64,000 nt of DNA from Kordiimonadaceae bacterium UBA4441 (GTDB lineage: Bacteria; Pseudomonadota; Alphaproteobacteria; Sphingomonadales; Emcibacteraceae), in assembly GCA_002390425.1 (NCBI GenBank), contig DGPL01000029.1:62001-126000 (forward strand). Direction: 5' to 3'. Shown here one piece after another: positions 44,129 to 52,486 of the stretch. The notes beneath the pieces are model-generated. The model worked only from the letters and a program-made list of their open reading frames with translations. It did no database searches and was not told where the DNA came from. The position numbers were made by a program, and so were the translations under genes. Position 1 is the first letter of the stretch, and each line of letters begins with the position of its first letter.

Positions 44129-45535
44129 ATGAGCGATAATTATGATTTGGTTGTCATCGGCGGTGGCCCCGGTGGATATGTAGCGGCGATTAAAGCGGCA
44201 CAACTTGGACTTAAAACGGCATGCGTTGAAATGCGTGGTGCTCTTGGCGGTACTTGTCTCAATGTGGGTTGTATGCCTTCTAAGGCTCTTCTTCATGCTT
44301 CAGAATTATTTGATGAAGCAAATGGCAGCATGGATAAGTTCGGTATTTCGACGGGTAAAGTTTCCATCGATATTTCAAAATTGATGGATCATAAAGATGG
44401 CATCGTCACGGACCTTACTAAGGGCGTAGAATTTTTATTTAAGAAAAATAAAATTGATTATGTTCAAGGCCGCGGAAAAGTTGCGGCGGCAGGTAAAGTT
44501 GAAGTTGCACTGAATGATGGTGGCACACAAACGATAGACACTAAAAATATTATTATTGCGACTGGCTCTGACGTAGCGGCGCTTCCTGGTATTGAAATTG
44601 ATGAGAAAATTGTTGTTTCATCAACGGGCGCTTTGAGCCTACCTAAAGTACCAAAACATATGGTCGTTATCGGTGGCGGTGTTATTGGTCTTGAACTTGG
44701 TTCCGTATGGAAACGACTGGGTGCGGAAGTAACCGTCGTTGAATATATGGACCGTATTACACCCGAAATGGACGGGGAAGTATCGAAAACTTTTGCACGT
44801 ATTCTTAAAAAACAAGGGTTTAAATTTAAATTTAAATCTAAAGTCACTGCGGTTAAAACCACAAAAACGGGCGCAACGGTTTCTGTTGAGCCAGCTGCGG
44901 GTGGGGACGCTGAAAAAATTAAGTCTGACGTGGTGTTGGTATCTGTTGGTCGCCGTCCTTATACAGAAGGCCTAGGTCTTGAAGAAGCGGGCGTAAAAAT
45001 GACTGACCGTGGACAAGTAGAAATCAATGATCATTTCGAAACAAACATCCCTGGCATTTACGCCATTGGGGATGTTGTGCGTGGTGCAATGCTTGCTCAT
45101 AAAGCCGAAGACGAAGGTGTCGCGGCTGTTGAAATTATTGCAGGATTCGCGGGACATGTGAATTACGATGCAATCCCAGGTGTGATTTATACAATGCCGG
45201 AAGTGGCCAGTGTCGGTAAAACGGAAGAGCAGCTTAAAGAAGCTGGTATTGCTTATAACACGGGTAAATTCCCCTTCACAGCGAACAGCCGCGCCAAAGC
45301 AAATAGTCAAACGGACGGGTTTGTTAAAGTGCTCTCTTCACAAGATACCGACATGATCCTTGGTGCGCATATTATTGGTGCGGATGCAGGAAACATGATC
45401 GCTGAACTAACTTTAGCCATTGAAAATGGTATTTCGGTTGAGGATGTTGCTTATTCATGTCATGCGCATCCAACTGAGAGTGAGGCCACTAAAGAAGCGG
45501 CCATGGCCGCAGGCGGTCTACCTGTTCATATGTAA
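44129..45535 (+). CDS. lpd: Dihydrolipoyl dehydrogenase (E3)
   Basis: FAD enzyme that reoxidises dihydrolipoamide with NAD+. FAD fold VIGGGPGGYVAAIKAAQLG is at the N-terminus. The redox disulfide is in GGTCLNVGCMPSKALL near residues 45-50. VIGGGVIGLELGSVW is the NAD fold. The active His-Glu pair is in HAHPTESE near the C-terminus. At 468 residues it is standard. It is the last gene of the sucCDAB-lpd run and is followed by a terminator, so it probably serves the 2-oxoglutarate complex. Confidence 0.97.
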   Translation: MSDNYDLVVIGGGPGGYVAAIKAAQLGLKTACVEMRGALGGTCLNVGCMPSKALLHASELFDEANGSMDKFGISTGKVSIDISKLMDHKDGIVTDLTKGVEFLFKKNKIDYVQGRGKVAAAGKVEVALNDGGTQTIDTKNIIIATGSDVAALPGIEIDEKIVVSSTGALSLPKVPKHMVVIGGGVIGLELGSVWKRLGAEVTVVEYMDRITPEMDGEVSKTFARILKKQGFKFKFKSKVTAVKTTKTGATVSVEPAAGGDAEKIKSDVVLVSVGRRPYTEGLGLEEAGVKMTDRGQVEINDHFETNIPGIYAIGDVVRGAMLAHKAEDEGVAAVEIIAGFAGHVNYDAIPGVIYTMPEVASVGKTEEQLKEAGIAYNTGKFPFTANSRAKANSQTDGFVKVLSSQDTDMILGAHIIGADAGNMIAELTLAIENGISVEDVAYSCHAHPTESEATKEAAMAAGGLPVHM

Positions 45536-45555
45536 GGCTTATTTCATAAAGAAAT

Positions 45556-45586
45556 AAAAGGGGCGGCTTTTTAGTCGCCTTTTTTA
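45556..45586 (+). terminator. Rho-independent terminator after lpd
   Basis: AAAAGGGGCG pairs with CGCCTTTTTT (GGCG/CGCC core, G-T pairs and A-T extension) around a 10-base loop, and the 3' arm is itself the T-run. It closes the TCA-cycle operon. Confidence 0.85.
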
Positions 45587-45660
45587 TGTCTAAAATATAT
45601 AGTGATGAAAAATAATATTCAGTATATGTCAATATAATAATTTAGGGTGAAAATCTTCAG

Positions 45661-47310
45661 ATGAATATTCATCAATCGATGCAAATGGCGGTGAAGTTTG
45701 CTAATGGAAGGAATTTTGCAGAAGCAGAAAAAATCCTTCGGGGGATTTTGGCGACCAATAATCAATTTCATCCGGCTATTCATATGTTAGGACAGCTCGC
45801 ATTTCAAAGTGGCCGCGAAGATATTGCTGCAAAATTATTTCATCAAGCCGCAACGATTGACCCCAATAATGCTGGATATCACCGTGATTTTGCCGAGACA
45901 CTTTTCTTTATGGGGCATTATAAAGATACGCTGATGGCAATAAATCGGTCAATTCAAATAAACCAGAATGACCCGAAAGCACATTTTATTGCTGGTAATG
46001 GGCTCATGCATATGGGGGAAAATGAACAAGCAATTAAAGCCTTTAAACATACTATTAAAATGGACCCTAACCATAGTTTTGCCCATAATAATTTGGGATC
46101 TGTGTATGAAAAAGAGGATAAATTAAAAGAAGCGAAAAATCACTATGAACTCGCGATGAAAGTAGATCAATCTAATGTACTTGCGATTAATAATCTTGCG
46201 ACGCTTCTAACGGCTGAAGGAGATCTGGACAAAGCCAAAAAGTTATTAAATCAGATTATAAAAACGAAACCAGATTATATTGAAGCGCATCATAATTTAT
46301 CTGCCTTAAAACGATATAAGGAAGGGGATGAACACATTGCAATATTGTTGTCACTTCTTGAAAGTGTTGAACAAATCCCGCTTGATAATAAGTATCGATT
46401 ATATTTCATTCTCGGAAAAGTTCATGCAGATCTAAAAGACTATGATAAAGCATTTGAATTTTATGAATTGGGTAACAATTTGAAAAGATCCACATTTGAA
46501 TATTATGAAGATCGATTTATAGAAAATGTTGAAAAGATTAAAGCAATATATTCCAAAGAGAATATCGGAAAAGAAAAAGTTACAAAAAGTAATAAACCTG
46601 TTCCGATTTTTGTTGTTGGAATGCCTCGTTCTGGATCGACTCTAGTTGAACAAATATTAGCAAGTCATAGTGAAATATTTGGTGCAGGAGAACTTACTAT
46701 TCTTAGTGAATATGTGAACGAGATAATACAGAATTATCCTGAAGACTTAGAAAAATTATCCGATCAAGAACTTCAAAAAATTGGTGGTAAATATTTGGAT
46801 AAAATTAGTGCATTTGACCCTAATGCAAAATACATCGTTGATAAGAACCCTGGAAATTTTCTCTATGCAGGATTAATTAAAAAAATTCTACCAGAAGCCC
46901 TGATTATTAATACAAATAGAAATGCGATGGATTGTTGTGTTTCTAATTATACACATCTGTTTCTTGATACTATTCATTACACAAATGACCTTGGCGAATT
47001 GGGTCGTTATTTTAATATTTATAGCGATTTGATGGCACACTGGCGCTCAGTTCTTCCAAATGAAATGCTTTATGATATTTCTTATGAAGATGTGGTGGAT
47101 AATCTTGAACAAGAAGCAAAAAGTTTAATTGAATTTACAGGTCTTGATTGGGAAGAAAGTTGCCTTGAATTTCATAAGAAAAAATCAAATGTGAAAACGG
47201 CAAGTGCCGCACAGGTGCGTAAGCCCATATATAAATCATCAGTGGAACGCTGGCGCGTTTATGAGGAGCATTTAGGGCCTCTCATATCAGCGTTGAAAGA
47301 TAAAGAGTGA
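45661..47310 (+). CDS. TPR-repeat sulfotransferase
   Basis: Two-part protein of 549 residues. About residues 1-270 are tandem TPR units (examples: AEKILRGILATNNQFHPAIH, SFAHNNLGSVYEKEDKLKEA, EAHHNLSALKRYKEG). From about 315 comes a sulfotransferase domain with the PAPS 5'-phosphosulfate loop VVGMPRSGSTLVEQIL and the 3'-phosphate-binding region around NTNRNAMDCCVSNY. No signal peptide or membrane segment is seen. It would sulfate a protein, glycan or small molecule; the acceptor is unknown. TPR-sulfotransferase fusions are common in marine alphaproteobacteria. It stands alone. Confidence 0.9.
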   Translation: MNIHQSMQMAVKFANGRNFAEAEKILRGILATNNQFHPAIHMLGQLAFQSGREDIAAKLFHQAATIDPNNAGYHRDFAETLFFMGHYKDTLMAINRSIQINQNDPKAHFIAGNGLMHMGENEQAIKAFKHTIKMDPNHSFAHNNLGSVYEKEDKLKEAKNHYELAMKVDQSNVLAINNLATLLTAEGDLDKAKKLLNQIIKTKPDYIEAHHNLSALKRYKEGDEHIAILLSLLESVEQIPLDNKYRLYFILGKVHADLKDYDKAFEFYELGNNLKRSTFEYYEDRFIENVEKIKAIYSKENIGKEKVTKSNKPVPIFVVGMPRSGSTLVEQILASHSEIFGAGELTILSEYVNEIIQNYPEDLEKLSDQELQKIGGKYLDKISAFDPNAKYIVDKNPGNFLYAGLIKKILPEALIINTNRNAMDCCVSNYTHLFLDTIHYTNDLGELGRYFNIYSDLMAHWRSVLPNEMLYDISYEDVVDNLEQEAKSLIEFTGLDWEESCLEFHKKKSNVKTASAAQVRKPIYKSSVERWRVYEEHLGPLISALKDKE

Positions 47311-47327
47311 TGAATTTCTAAATACTT

Positions 47328-47790
47328 TTATTCATCAGCGTTTTCGATAATGTGCGGTTGAATTAACACAATCGTTTCTGGTTTTTTCCTGCTTTCATCA
47401 ACATGTTTGAATAGGTTGCCAACGACGGGAACTGTCGTAACAGGATCATTGTCTGGTTCAGATATGTGTGTAACAAGCCTTAACTGACAATCCGTTGGAA
47501 ATGCACTTGGCGGAATATCATATACTGCGCCAATGTGTTTTACACCTTTGGCAGTCGTATCGAATCCTAGCATGCCCCATATGCTGTTGGTTGTGGCATT
47601 TTCACCTTCAAATAATGTCCATGTTCCCAATAAATCTCGGCCTGTGGTGATTTCTTGTCCTTCATCGTGATATACATGTTCGCCATTAACATAATGGTCT
47701 TCCGTCCAGGAAACGGTTAATTTCCAATCACGCTGAAGATCCAGAAAAAATGGCGGCTAAAATAACAGCCTTAGTTAGATAACTATATAT
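47328..47790 (-). pseudogene. Decayed secreted-protein gene with frameshift
   Basis: The minus strand holds an open frame from 47756 to the stop at 47328 (about 142 codons: DWKLTVSWTEDHYVNGEHV, later PVTTVPVVGNLFKHVD, ending HIIENADE), with no ATG or good ribosome site; the only plausible start is an internal TTG at 47630. Just upstream, in the next frame, lies a signal-peptide-like run (KAVILAAIFSGSSA) that ends in TGA exactly where the other frame begins at Asp-Trp. Removing one base near 47730 joins them. No start codon precedes the signal-like part. I read it as a broken gene; family unknown. Confidence 0.5.
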
Positions 47791-47791
47791 T

Positions 47792-47828
47792 TCAGGGAAC
47801 TTGATATTTATTAAATTAAGTTCCCTGA
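47792..47828. terminator. 11-bp inverted repeat downstream of xerC
   Basis: TCAGGGAACTT and AAGTTCCCTGA form a perfect 11-bp stem with a 15-base AT-rich loop, 18 bases after the xerC stop. The sequence following it on the minus strand is AT-rich without a clean T-run, so it is a probable but weak terminator, or an RNA-end stabiliser. Confidence 0.55.
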
Positions 47829-47846
47829 TTTAAGATTGAAAAAGGT

Positions 47847-48809
47847 CTATTTTTTCTTCGCGCTGGGGTGGGCGTTATTATAAACATCCATTAAATAGGC
47901 GGTGTCTACATCTGTATAATGTTGTGTTGTTGAAAGATCGGCGTGTCCAAGTAATTCCTGAATGGTTCTAAGGTCTCCACCCGCAGTTAATAAATGTGTT
48001 GCGAAACTATGGCGCAATGCATGTGGTGTTGCAGATGACGGTAATCCGAGGGCGATACGTACTTTTTGCATGGCGAGTTGCACATTTCTCGCGTTTAATC
48101 GTTTTCCGCGCACGCCAATGAAAAGCGGATCGCCATAGGATAATTTTTTAGGGCAAGCTTTAATATATTGTTTTACGGCATCAATTACCGCGGGTATAAG
48201 TGGTACTAGTCTTTCTTTTCCTCCTTTACCCGTCACGGTCATAATATCTTTCTTATCCAAATCCCCAACGTTAAGGCTTAGAGCTTCTGAAATACGTAAG
48301 CCGCAACCATAAAGAATAGTTAATACCGCAATATCACGCAGTGACACCCATTGGTCATCAGTAAAGTCGCCGACATCTTTGATGGTTCTTTTTGCGGCAT
48401 CTTCACTTATTGGTCTAGGGAGTCGTTTTTTTAATTTTGGACTGCTGACGGCGTCAATGGCATCATTTGAAATGATTTTTTGGCGACGTAGATATTTATA
48501 AAAGGAACGAACTGCGCTAAAACTTCTGGCCATACTTGCAGGTGTTAGCCCGTCTCGTCTTCTTGCGGCGAGATAGCTTCTAAAATCGGCGGGATTTAAA
48601 TTTTCGAGCGTTTTTTTATTTGGGGCATTTCCCACATGTTCATTTAGAAAGGAAAGAAATTTAATCAAATCTCTAAGATAAGCTTCATGAGTATGTGCTG
48701 AGACGCGTTTTTCGGAAATTAGATAATCTTGCCACTTTCTTATAAGCGGGGTTATTTCAGGATAGATTTTGTTTTCTAATTCTTTTGTTTTTGCCATTGG
48801 ATCAAACAT
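47847..48809 (-). CDS. xerC: Tyrosine recombinase XerC
   Basis: Site-specific recombinase that resolves chromosome dimers at dif with XerD, controlled by FtsK. The N-terminal core-binding domain (about residues 20-115) is SAM-like. The catalytic residues are present: Arg in YGCGLRISEAL, Lys in TGKGGKERLVPL, His-x-x-Arg in HALRHSFATHLL, His in LGHADLSTTQHY, and the nucleophile Tyr in that last motif. It has 320 residues. The frame overlaps the end of the DUF484 gene by 34 bases (22 if the ATG at 48797 is used), so the two are translationally coupled, as in many proteobacteria. Confidence 0.95.
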   Translation of the reverse strand: MFDPMAKTKELENKIYPEITPLIRKWQDYLISEKRVSAHTHEAYLRDLIKFLSFLNEHVGNAPNKKTLENLNPADFRSYLAARRRDGLTPASMARSFSAVRSFYKYLRRQKIISNDAIDAVSSPKLKKRLPRPISEDAAKRTIKDVGDFTDDQWVSLRDIAVLTILYGCGLRISEALSLNVGDLDKKDIMTVTGKGGKERLVPLIPAVIDAVKQYIKACPKKLSYGDPLFIGVRGKRLNARNVQLAMQKVRIALGLPSSATPHALRHSFATHLLTAGGDLRTIQELLGHADLSTTQHYTDVDTAYLMDVYNNAHPSAKKK

Positions 48810-49477
48810 TTATGAAATGATTTCCCGAGAAACCTTAAAAGCTCCGTGCCTTGTCCGGGGTAAAACATATCTGCATCGCGACTACCAAAAGACAATATAC
48901 CCGGTGGATTATGATCAGTTGCTGGTATTCTAACGAGAGCTTCAGCCTTAACCAATGATTTGGCCGGTCCAAATATTTCTTCCGAAACATCGACATCACC
49001 ACGCAATTGAATGATATCGTCTTTTCCGAGATATTTATTAGCATGCCCTTTCGATAAAGGAGCGACTTCTTTTAGCGAAGGTATCTTATTTGCATGACCT
49101 TTTTCAAAGCAGATCCGGATCACATCAATATGCAGCATATCAGGCCAATCCTGTGTCACGATATGTCCTATATGTTGAATACTGTCAGTGTCAAGTAAGG
49201 CAAGTACCGCTTCATGCACTTGTACTTGGGTCGTTAAATTATTGCGCGACGTGTCTATTAAATGGCCTTGGCTGTTTCTAATGTCTTCAAGATTACTTTT
49301 AAGTTTTTCAATCATCATATTTTGAAAATCAACCACACCATCATCAGTAGTTCTGTCTGGCGCTGTAAGGACCATTAGCAGTTCAGGATTATCATTTAGA
49401 AAAGACGGGTTGTTTCGAAGAAAATTTTTAATATCTTCTACGTTTAACTTAGAACTGATTTCTTTTTTCTTGGCCAT
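48776..49477 (-). CDS. DUF484 family protein
   Basis: A 233-residue protein with a GAF-like fold. The N-terminal pattern VEDIKNFLRNNPSFLNDNPELL is diagnostic of DUF484, and the GAF-like half ends with ILSFGSRDADMFYPGQGTELLRFLG. Its function is unknown. It is nearly always next to xerC, which it precedes and overlaps here. The fsa gene lies 15 bases upstream on the same strand, so fsa-DUF484-xerC may be one operon. Confidence 0.92.
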   Translation of the reverse strand: MAKKKEISSKLNVEDIKNFLRNNPSFLNDNPELLMVLTAPDRTTDDGVVDFQNMMIEKLKSNLEDIRNSQGHLIDTSRNNLTTQVQVHEAVLALLDTDSIQHIGHIVTQDWPDMLHIDVIRICFEKGHANKIPSLKEVAPLSKGHANKYLGKDDIIQLRGDVDVSEEIFGPAKSLVKAEALVRIPATDHNPPGILSFGSRDADMFYPGQGTELLRFLGKSFHKCLIQWQKQKN

Positions 49478-49492
49478 GTTAATTTTACGCTA

Positions 49493-50146
49493 TCAGGCGA
49501 TATTTTGCCCGGTTTTTTCCCAATCTTTGACAAAAGCGGCTAATCCGCTATCCGTTAATGGATGTTTGAAAAGTTGGTGAACGACTTTAGGTGGAATTGT
49601 TGCAACGTCTGCGCCTATCACAGCACTATCAAGAATATGCATATTATGTCTTGTGCTTGCGACGAGGATTTCCGTTTTAAAATCGTAATTGTCATAAATG
49701 GTGCGGATATCCGCAATAAGGGCCATACCGTCGTGACCAATATCATCATGACGACCAACAAAAGGCGAAATAAATGCAGCGCCTGCTTTGGCGGCGAGTA
49801 ACGCTTGCGTTGCAGAGAAGCAAAGAGTTACGTTAACCATTTTGCCTTGATCAGCGAAATGTTTACAAGTTTTAAGTCCGTCTGGTGTTAGCGGAACTTT
49901 AAGACATACATTATCAGCAATATCATAAAGAGCAGCGGCTTCGCGAACCATTGTTTCATAATCTGTCGCGGCAACTTCAGCACTAACTGGACCATCAACA
50001 AGATCACAGATTTCTTTTGTGACTTCAAAAATATCACGACCTGATTTTAAGATCAAAGACGGGTTGGTTGTGACACCATCCACAAGTCCGAGGTCAACCA
50101 GCGGTTTGATTTCGTCAATTTCTGCCGTGTCGATAAAAAATTTCAT
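49493..50146 (-). CDS. fsa: Fructose-6-phosphate aldolase / transaldolase-like
   Basis: Small (217-residue) TIM-barrel aldolase of the transaldolase type. MKFFIDTAEIDEI, GVTTNPSLI, the Schiff-base Lys region VCLKVPLTPDGLK, VNVTLCFSATQALLAAKAGAAFISPFVGR and ILVASTRHNMHI are all typical. The size matches FSA/TalC rather than classical transaldolase (about 320). Whether it acts as aldolase or transaldolase cannot be decided by sequence alone. It is divergent from priA across about 80-150 bases. Confidence 0.93.
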   Translation of the reverse strand: MKFFIDTAEIDEIKPLVDLGLVDGVTTNPSLILKSGRDIFEVTKEICDLVDGPVSAEVAATDYETMVREAAALYDIADNVCLKVPLTPDGLKTCKHFADQGKMVNVTLCFSATQALLAAKAGAAFISPFVGRHDDIGHDGMALIADIRTIYDNYDFKTEILVASTRHNMHILDSAVIGADVATIPPKVVHQLFKHPLTDSGLAAFVKDWEKTGQNIA

Positions 50147-50299
50147 GATTTTGATGATCCTTCGTCTATAAAATGAATGCCTTTCTTGGCGGCATATTGA
50201 TTTTAGCTTTTTGCCCTGAAATTATCTTTTATGCAAGGGTATATTAAGATAATGTATCCACGAAATAATAAACAAAATGATCCTTTTGAAAAGCAATTA

Positions 50300-52486
50300 A
50301 TGTCAGAACTTTTTCCAACACGTAGAATTCAGGTGCTATTACCGCTTCCTTTAAGTGGTGTGCTTGATTATTTGATGCCTGAAGAAATGATGCTTGAAAT
50401 TGGTGATTTTGTTACCGTGCCCCTCTCAGGACGTGAAATGCAAGGTGTTGTTTGGTCATTGAATGCACCAGAAAATGACATTCCGATTGAAAAATTAAAG
50501 TATGTTGTTCGAAAGGCAGAATTGCCACCCGTACCGGATACGTTGATCCAATTCGTGAAGTGGGTCGCTCAATATACTTTATCGCCTTTGGGGTCGGTTC
50601 TTAAGATGGCGCTTAGTGTTCCTAGAAAGTTTGATAAACCAAAAAAGAAAATCTTTTATCGTTTAAGTGAAGACTTGCCGGATAAAATGACCCCTGCAAG
50701 ACAAAAAATTGTTGATGCGGCCATAGAAGACATGCCTTTAGCTGTCAAAACCTGGAAAGAGATTGCAGGTGTGAGTGATGGGGTTGTGCGTGGTATGATT
50801 AAAGCTGAAATGTTGGTGCCCGTTGAAGTGAGCGGTGAAGAAACATTCATAAATCCCGATATTGAACTTGAACGTGCACTATTATCAGAAGAACAAAAAC
50901 AAGCGGCTGAACATATTATTACTCAACAGCGCACCAATTCATTTCGTACGATATTACTAGAAGGAGTAACAGGCAGTGGTAAAACGGAAGTTTATTTTGA
51001 AGCCATTGCAGAATGTTTAAAAGAAGAGAGTGCGCAAGTTCTAGTGCTGGTTCCTGAAATATCCTTAACAACACAGTGGCTAGATCGGTTTAAGGAACGT
51101 TTCGGTAGTGAACCTGTAATCTGGCATTCTGAAATGACACCCGCGCAAAGACGTAGAGCATGGTGGGCCACAATTCGGGGAGAAGCCAGCGTAATTGTTG
51201 GGGCCAGGTCAGCACTTTTTCTCCCCCTTCAAAAATTAAAATTAGTTATTGTCGATGAAGAACACTCAACAACGTTTAAGCAAGATGAGGGCGTGATGTA
51301 TCATGGACGTGATATGGCTGTCGTTCGTGCGATGCAATCAGATTGCACGATTGTACTTGCCTCTGCAACGCCTTCCCTTGAAACAATGATTAATGCACAA
51401 AATGAAAAATATGACTGGTTATATTTAGGGGAACGTCATGGGCCTGCCGAACTACCTGCGATGTCGACGGTAGATTTACGTCATTATAAATTAAGGACAG
51501 GGTCAACAATAAGCGGCCCCTTATATGATGCGCTAAAAGAGAACTTGGAAAATGGTGAGCAGTCCTTACTCTATTTAAATAGGCGCGGTTATGCGCCACT
51601 CACATTATGTGGATCATGTGGCCACCGTATAGAATGTCCGCATTGTTCAGCATGGCTTGTCGAACATCAAAAATTTAAAAAACTTGAATGTCATCACTGC
51701 GGGTTTAATCGACGCCTTCCTGAACAATGCCCAAATTGTGAAGCAGTAGATAGTCTTATACCCTGCGGTCCGGGAGTTGAGCGCGTCGCAGAAGAAATTG
51801 AACTTCTTTTTCCTGAAGCACGATTAGCGATTATGTCAAGCGACGAGATATCTTCGCCGTCCGCTCTGAAAAAAATGGTCGAAAAAATTGAAAATCATGA
51901 AGTGGATTTTATTATTGGAACGCAGATAATCACAAAAGGATATCATTTTCCGATGCTAACACTCGTTGGGGTTATTGATGCCGATCTTGGTATGTCGGGA
52001 GCTGATCCAAGAGCGGCAGAGCGAGCCTGGCAGCAATTAGAACAAGTTGCGGGACGTGCAGGACGTGAAAAGCATGCAGGACGTGTTTTATTTCAAACCT
52101 ATCAGCCGGATCATCCCGTTCTCAAAGCCTTAGTATCTGGTGATAAGGATTTATTTTTAGAAGCAGAAGCAGAAGCACGAGAAAATCAGAAACTGCCTCC
52201 GTACGGAAAATTAGCCTCTATTATTTTATCTGGAGCAGATCGGTCAAAAGTTCTTAGCTTTTCAAAAGAACTCTTAAAAAAATCGCCGCAATATGACAAC
52301 GTTACAATATTAGGGCCTGTACCAGCGCCTCTCTCATATTTAAGGGGTAATTATAGATATCGTTTTTTAATCAAAGCGGATATTGAAGTAAATTTACAAA
52401 AGACTGTTCGTGATTGGTTATCTCAAATGAAAACAGGGCGCGGAATTAGGGTTCAAATAGATATTGATCCATATAGTTTTTACTAG
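50300..52486 (+). CDS. priA: Primosomal protein N' (replication restart helicase PriA)
   Basis: 3'-5' helicase that reloads the replisome at stalled forks. An N-terminal DNA-binding domain starts at RRIQVLLPLPLSGVLDY. Walker A is EGVTGSGKTEVYFEA, the DEAH box DEEHSTTFKQD, and the zinc-binding cysteine pairs follow (CGSCGHRIECPHCSAW, CHHCGF, CPNC). Motif V/VI is around GTQIITKGYHFPMLTLV and QVAGRAGR. I chose the ATG at 50300 by homology to usual N-termini (728 residues); the frame is open to ATGs at 50231 and 50252, and no ribosome site is decisive. Its stop shares bases with the convergent asparagine-synthase-like gene (CTAG). Confidence 0.95.
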   Translation: MSELFPTRRIQVLLPLPLSGVLDYLMPEEMMLEIGDFVTVPLSGREMQGVVWSLNAPENDIPIEKLKYVVRKAELPPVPDTLIQFVKWVAQYTLSPLGSVLKMALSVPRKFDKPKKKIFYRLSEDLPDKMTPARQKIVDAAIEDMPLAVKTWKEIAGVSDGVVRGMIKAEMLVPVEVSGEETFINPDIELERALLSEEQKQAAEHIITQQRTNSFRTILLEGVTGSGKTEVYFEAIAECLKEESAQVLVLVPEISLTTQWLDRFKERFGSEPVIWHSEMTPAQRRRAWWATIRGEASVIVGARSALFLPLQKLKLVIVDEEHSTTFKQDEGVMYHGRDMAVVRAMQSDCTIVLASATPSLETMINAQNEKYDWLYLGERHGPAELPAMSTVDLRHYKLRTGSTISGPLYDALKENLENGEQSLLYLNRRGYAPLTLCGSCGHRIECPHCSAWLVEHQKFKKLECHHCGFNRRLPEQCPNCEAVDSLIPCGPGVERVAEEIELLFPEARLAIMSSDEISSPSALKKMVEKIENHEVDFIIGTQIITKGYHFPMLTLVGVIDADLGMSGADPRAAERAWQQLEQVAGRAGREKHAGRVLFQTYQPDHPVLKALVSGDKDLFLEAEAEARENQKLPPYGKLASIILSGADRSKVLSFSKELLKKSPQYDNVTILGPVPAPLSYLRGNYRYRFLIKADIEVNLQKTVRDWLSQMKTGRGIRVQIDIDPYSFY

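Noticed and set aside
47328..47450. C-terminus of a secretin (GspD/PilQ-like)
   Set aside because: Only the last 30 or so residues recall secretins (VPVVGNLF ... ETIVLIQPHI); the preceding domain does not match and the total size is far too small.
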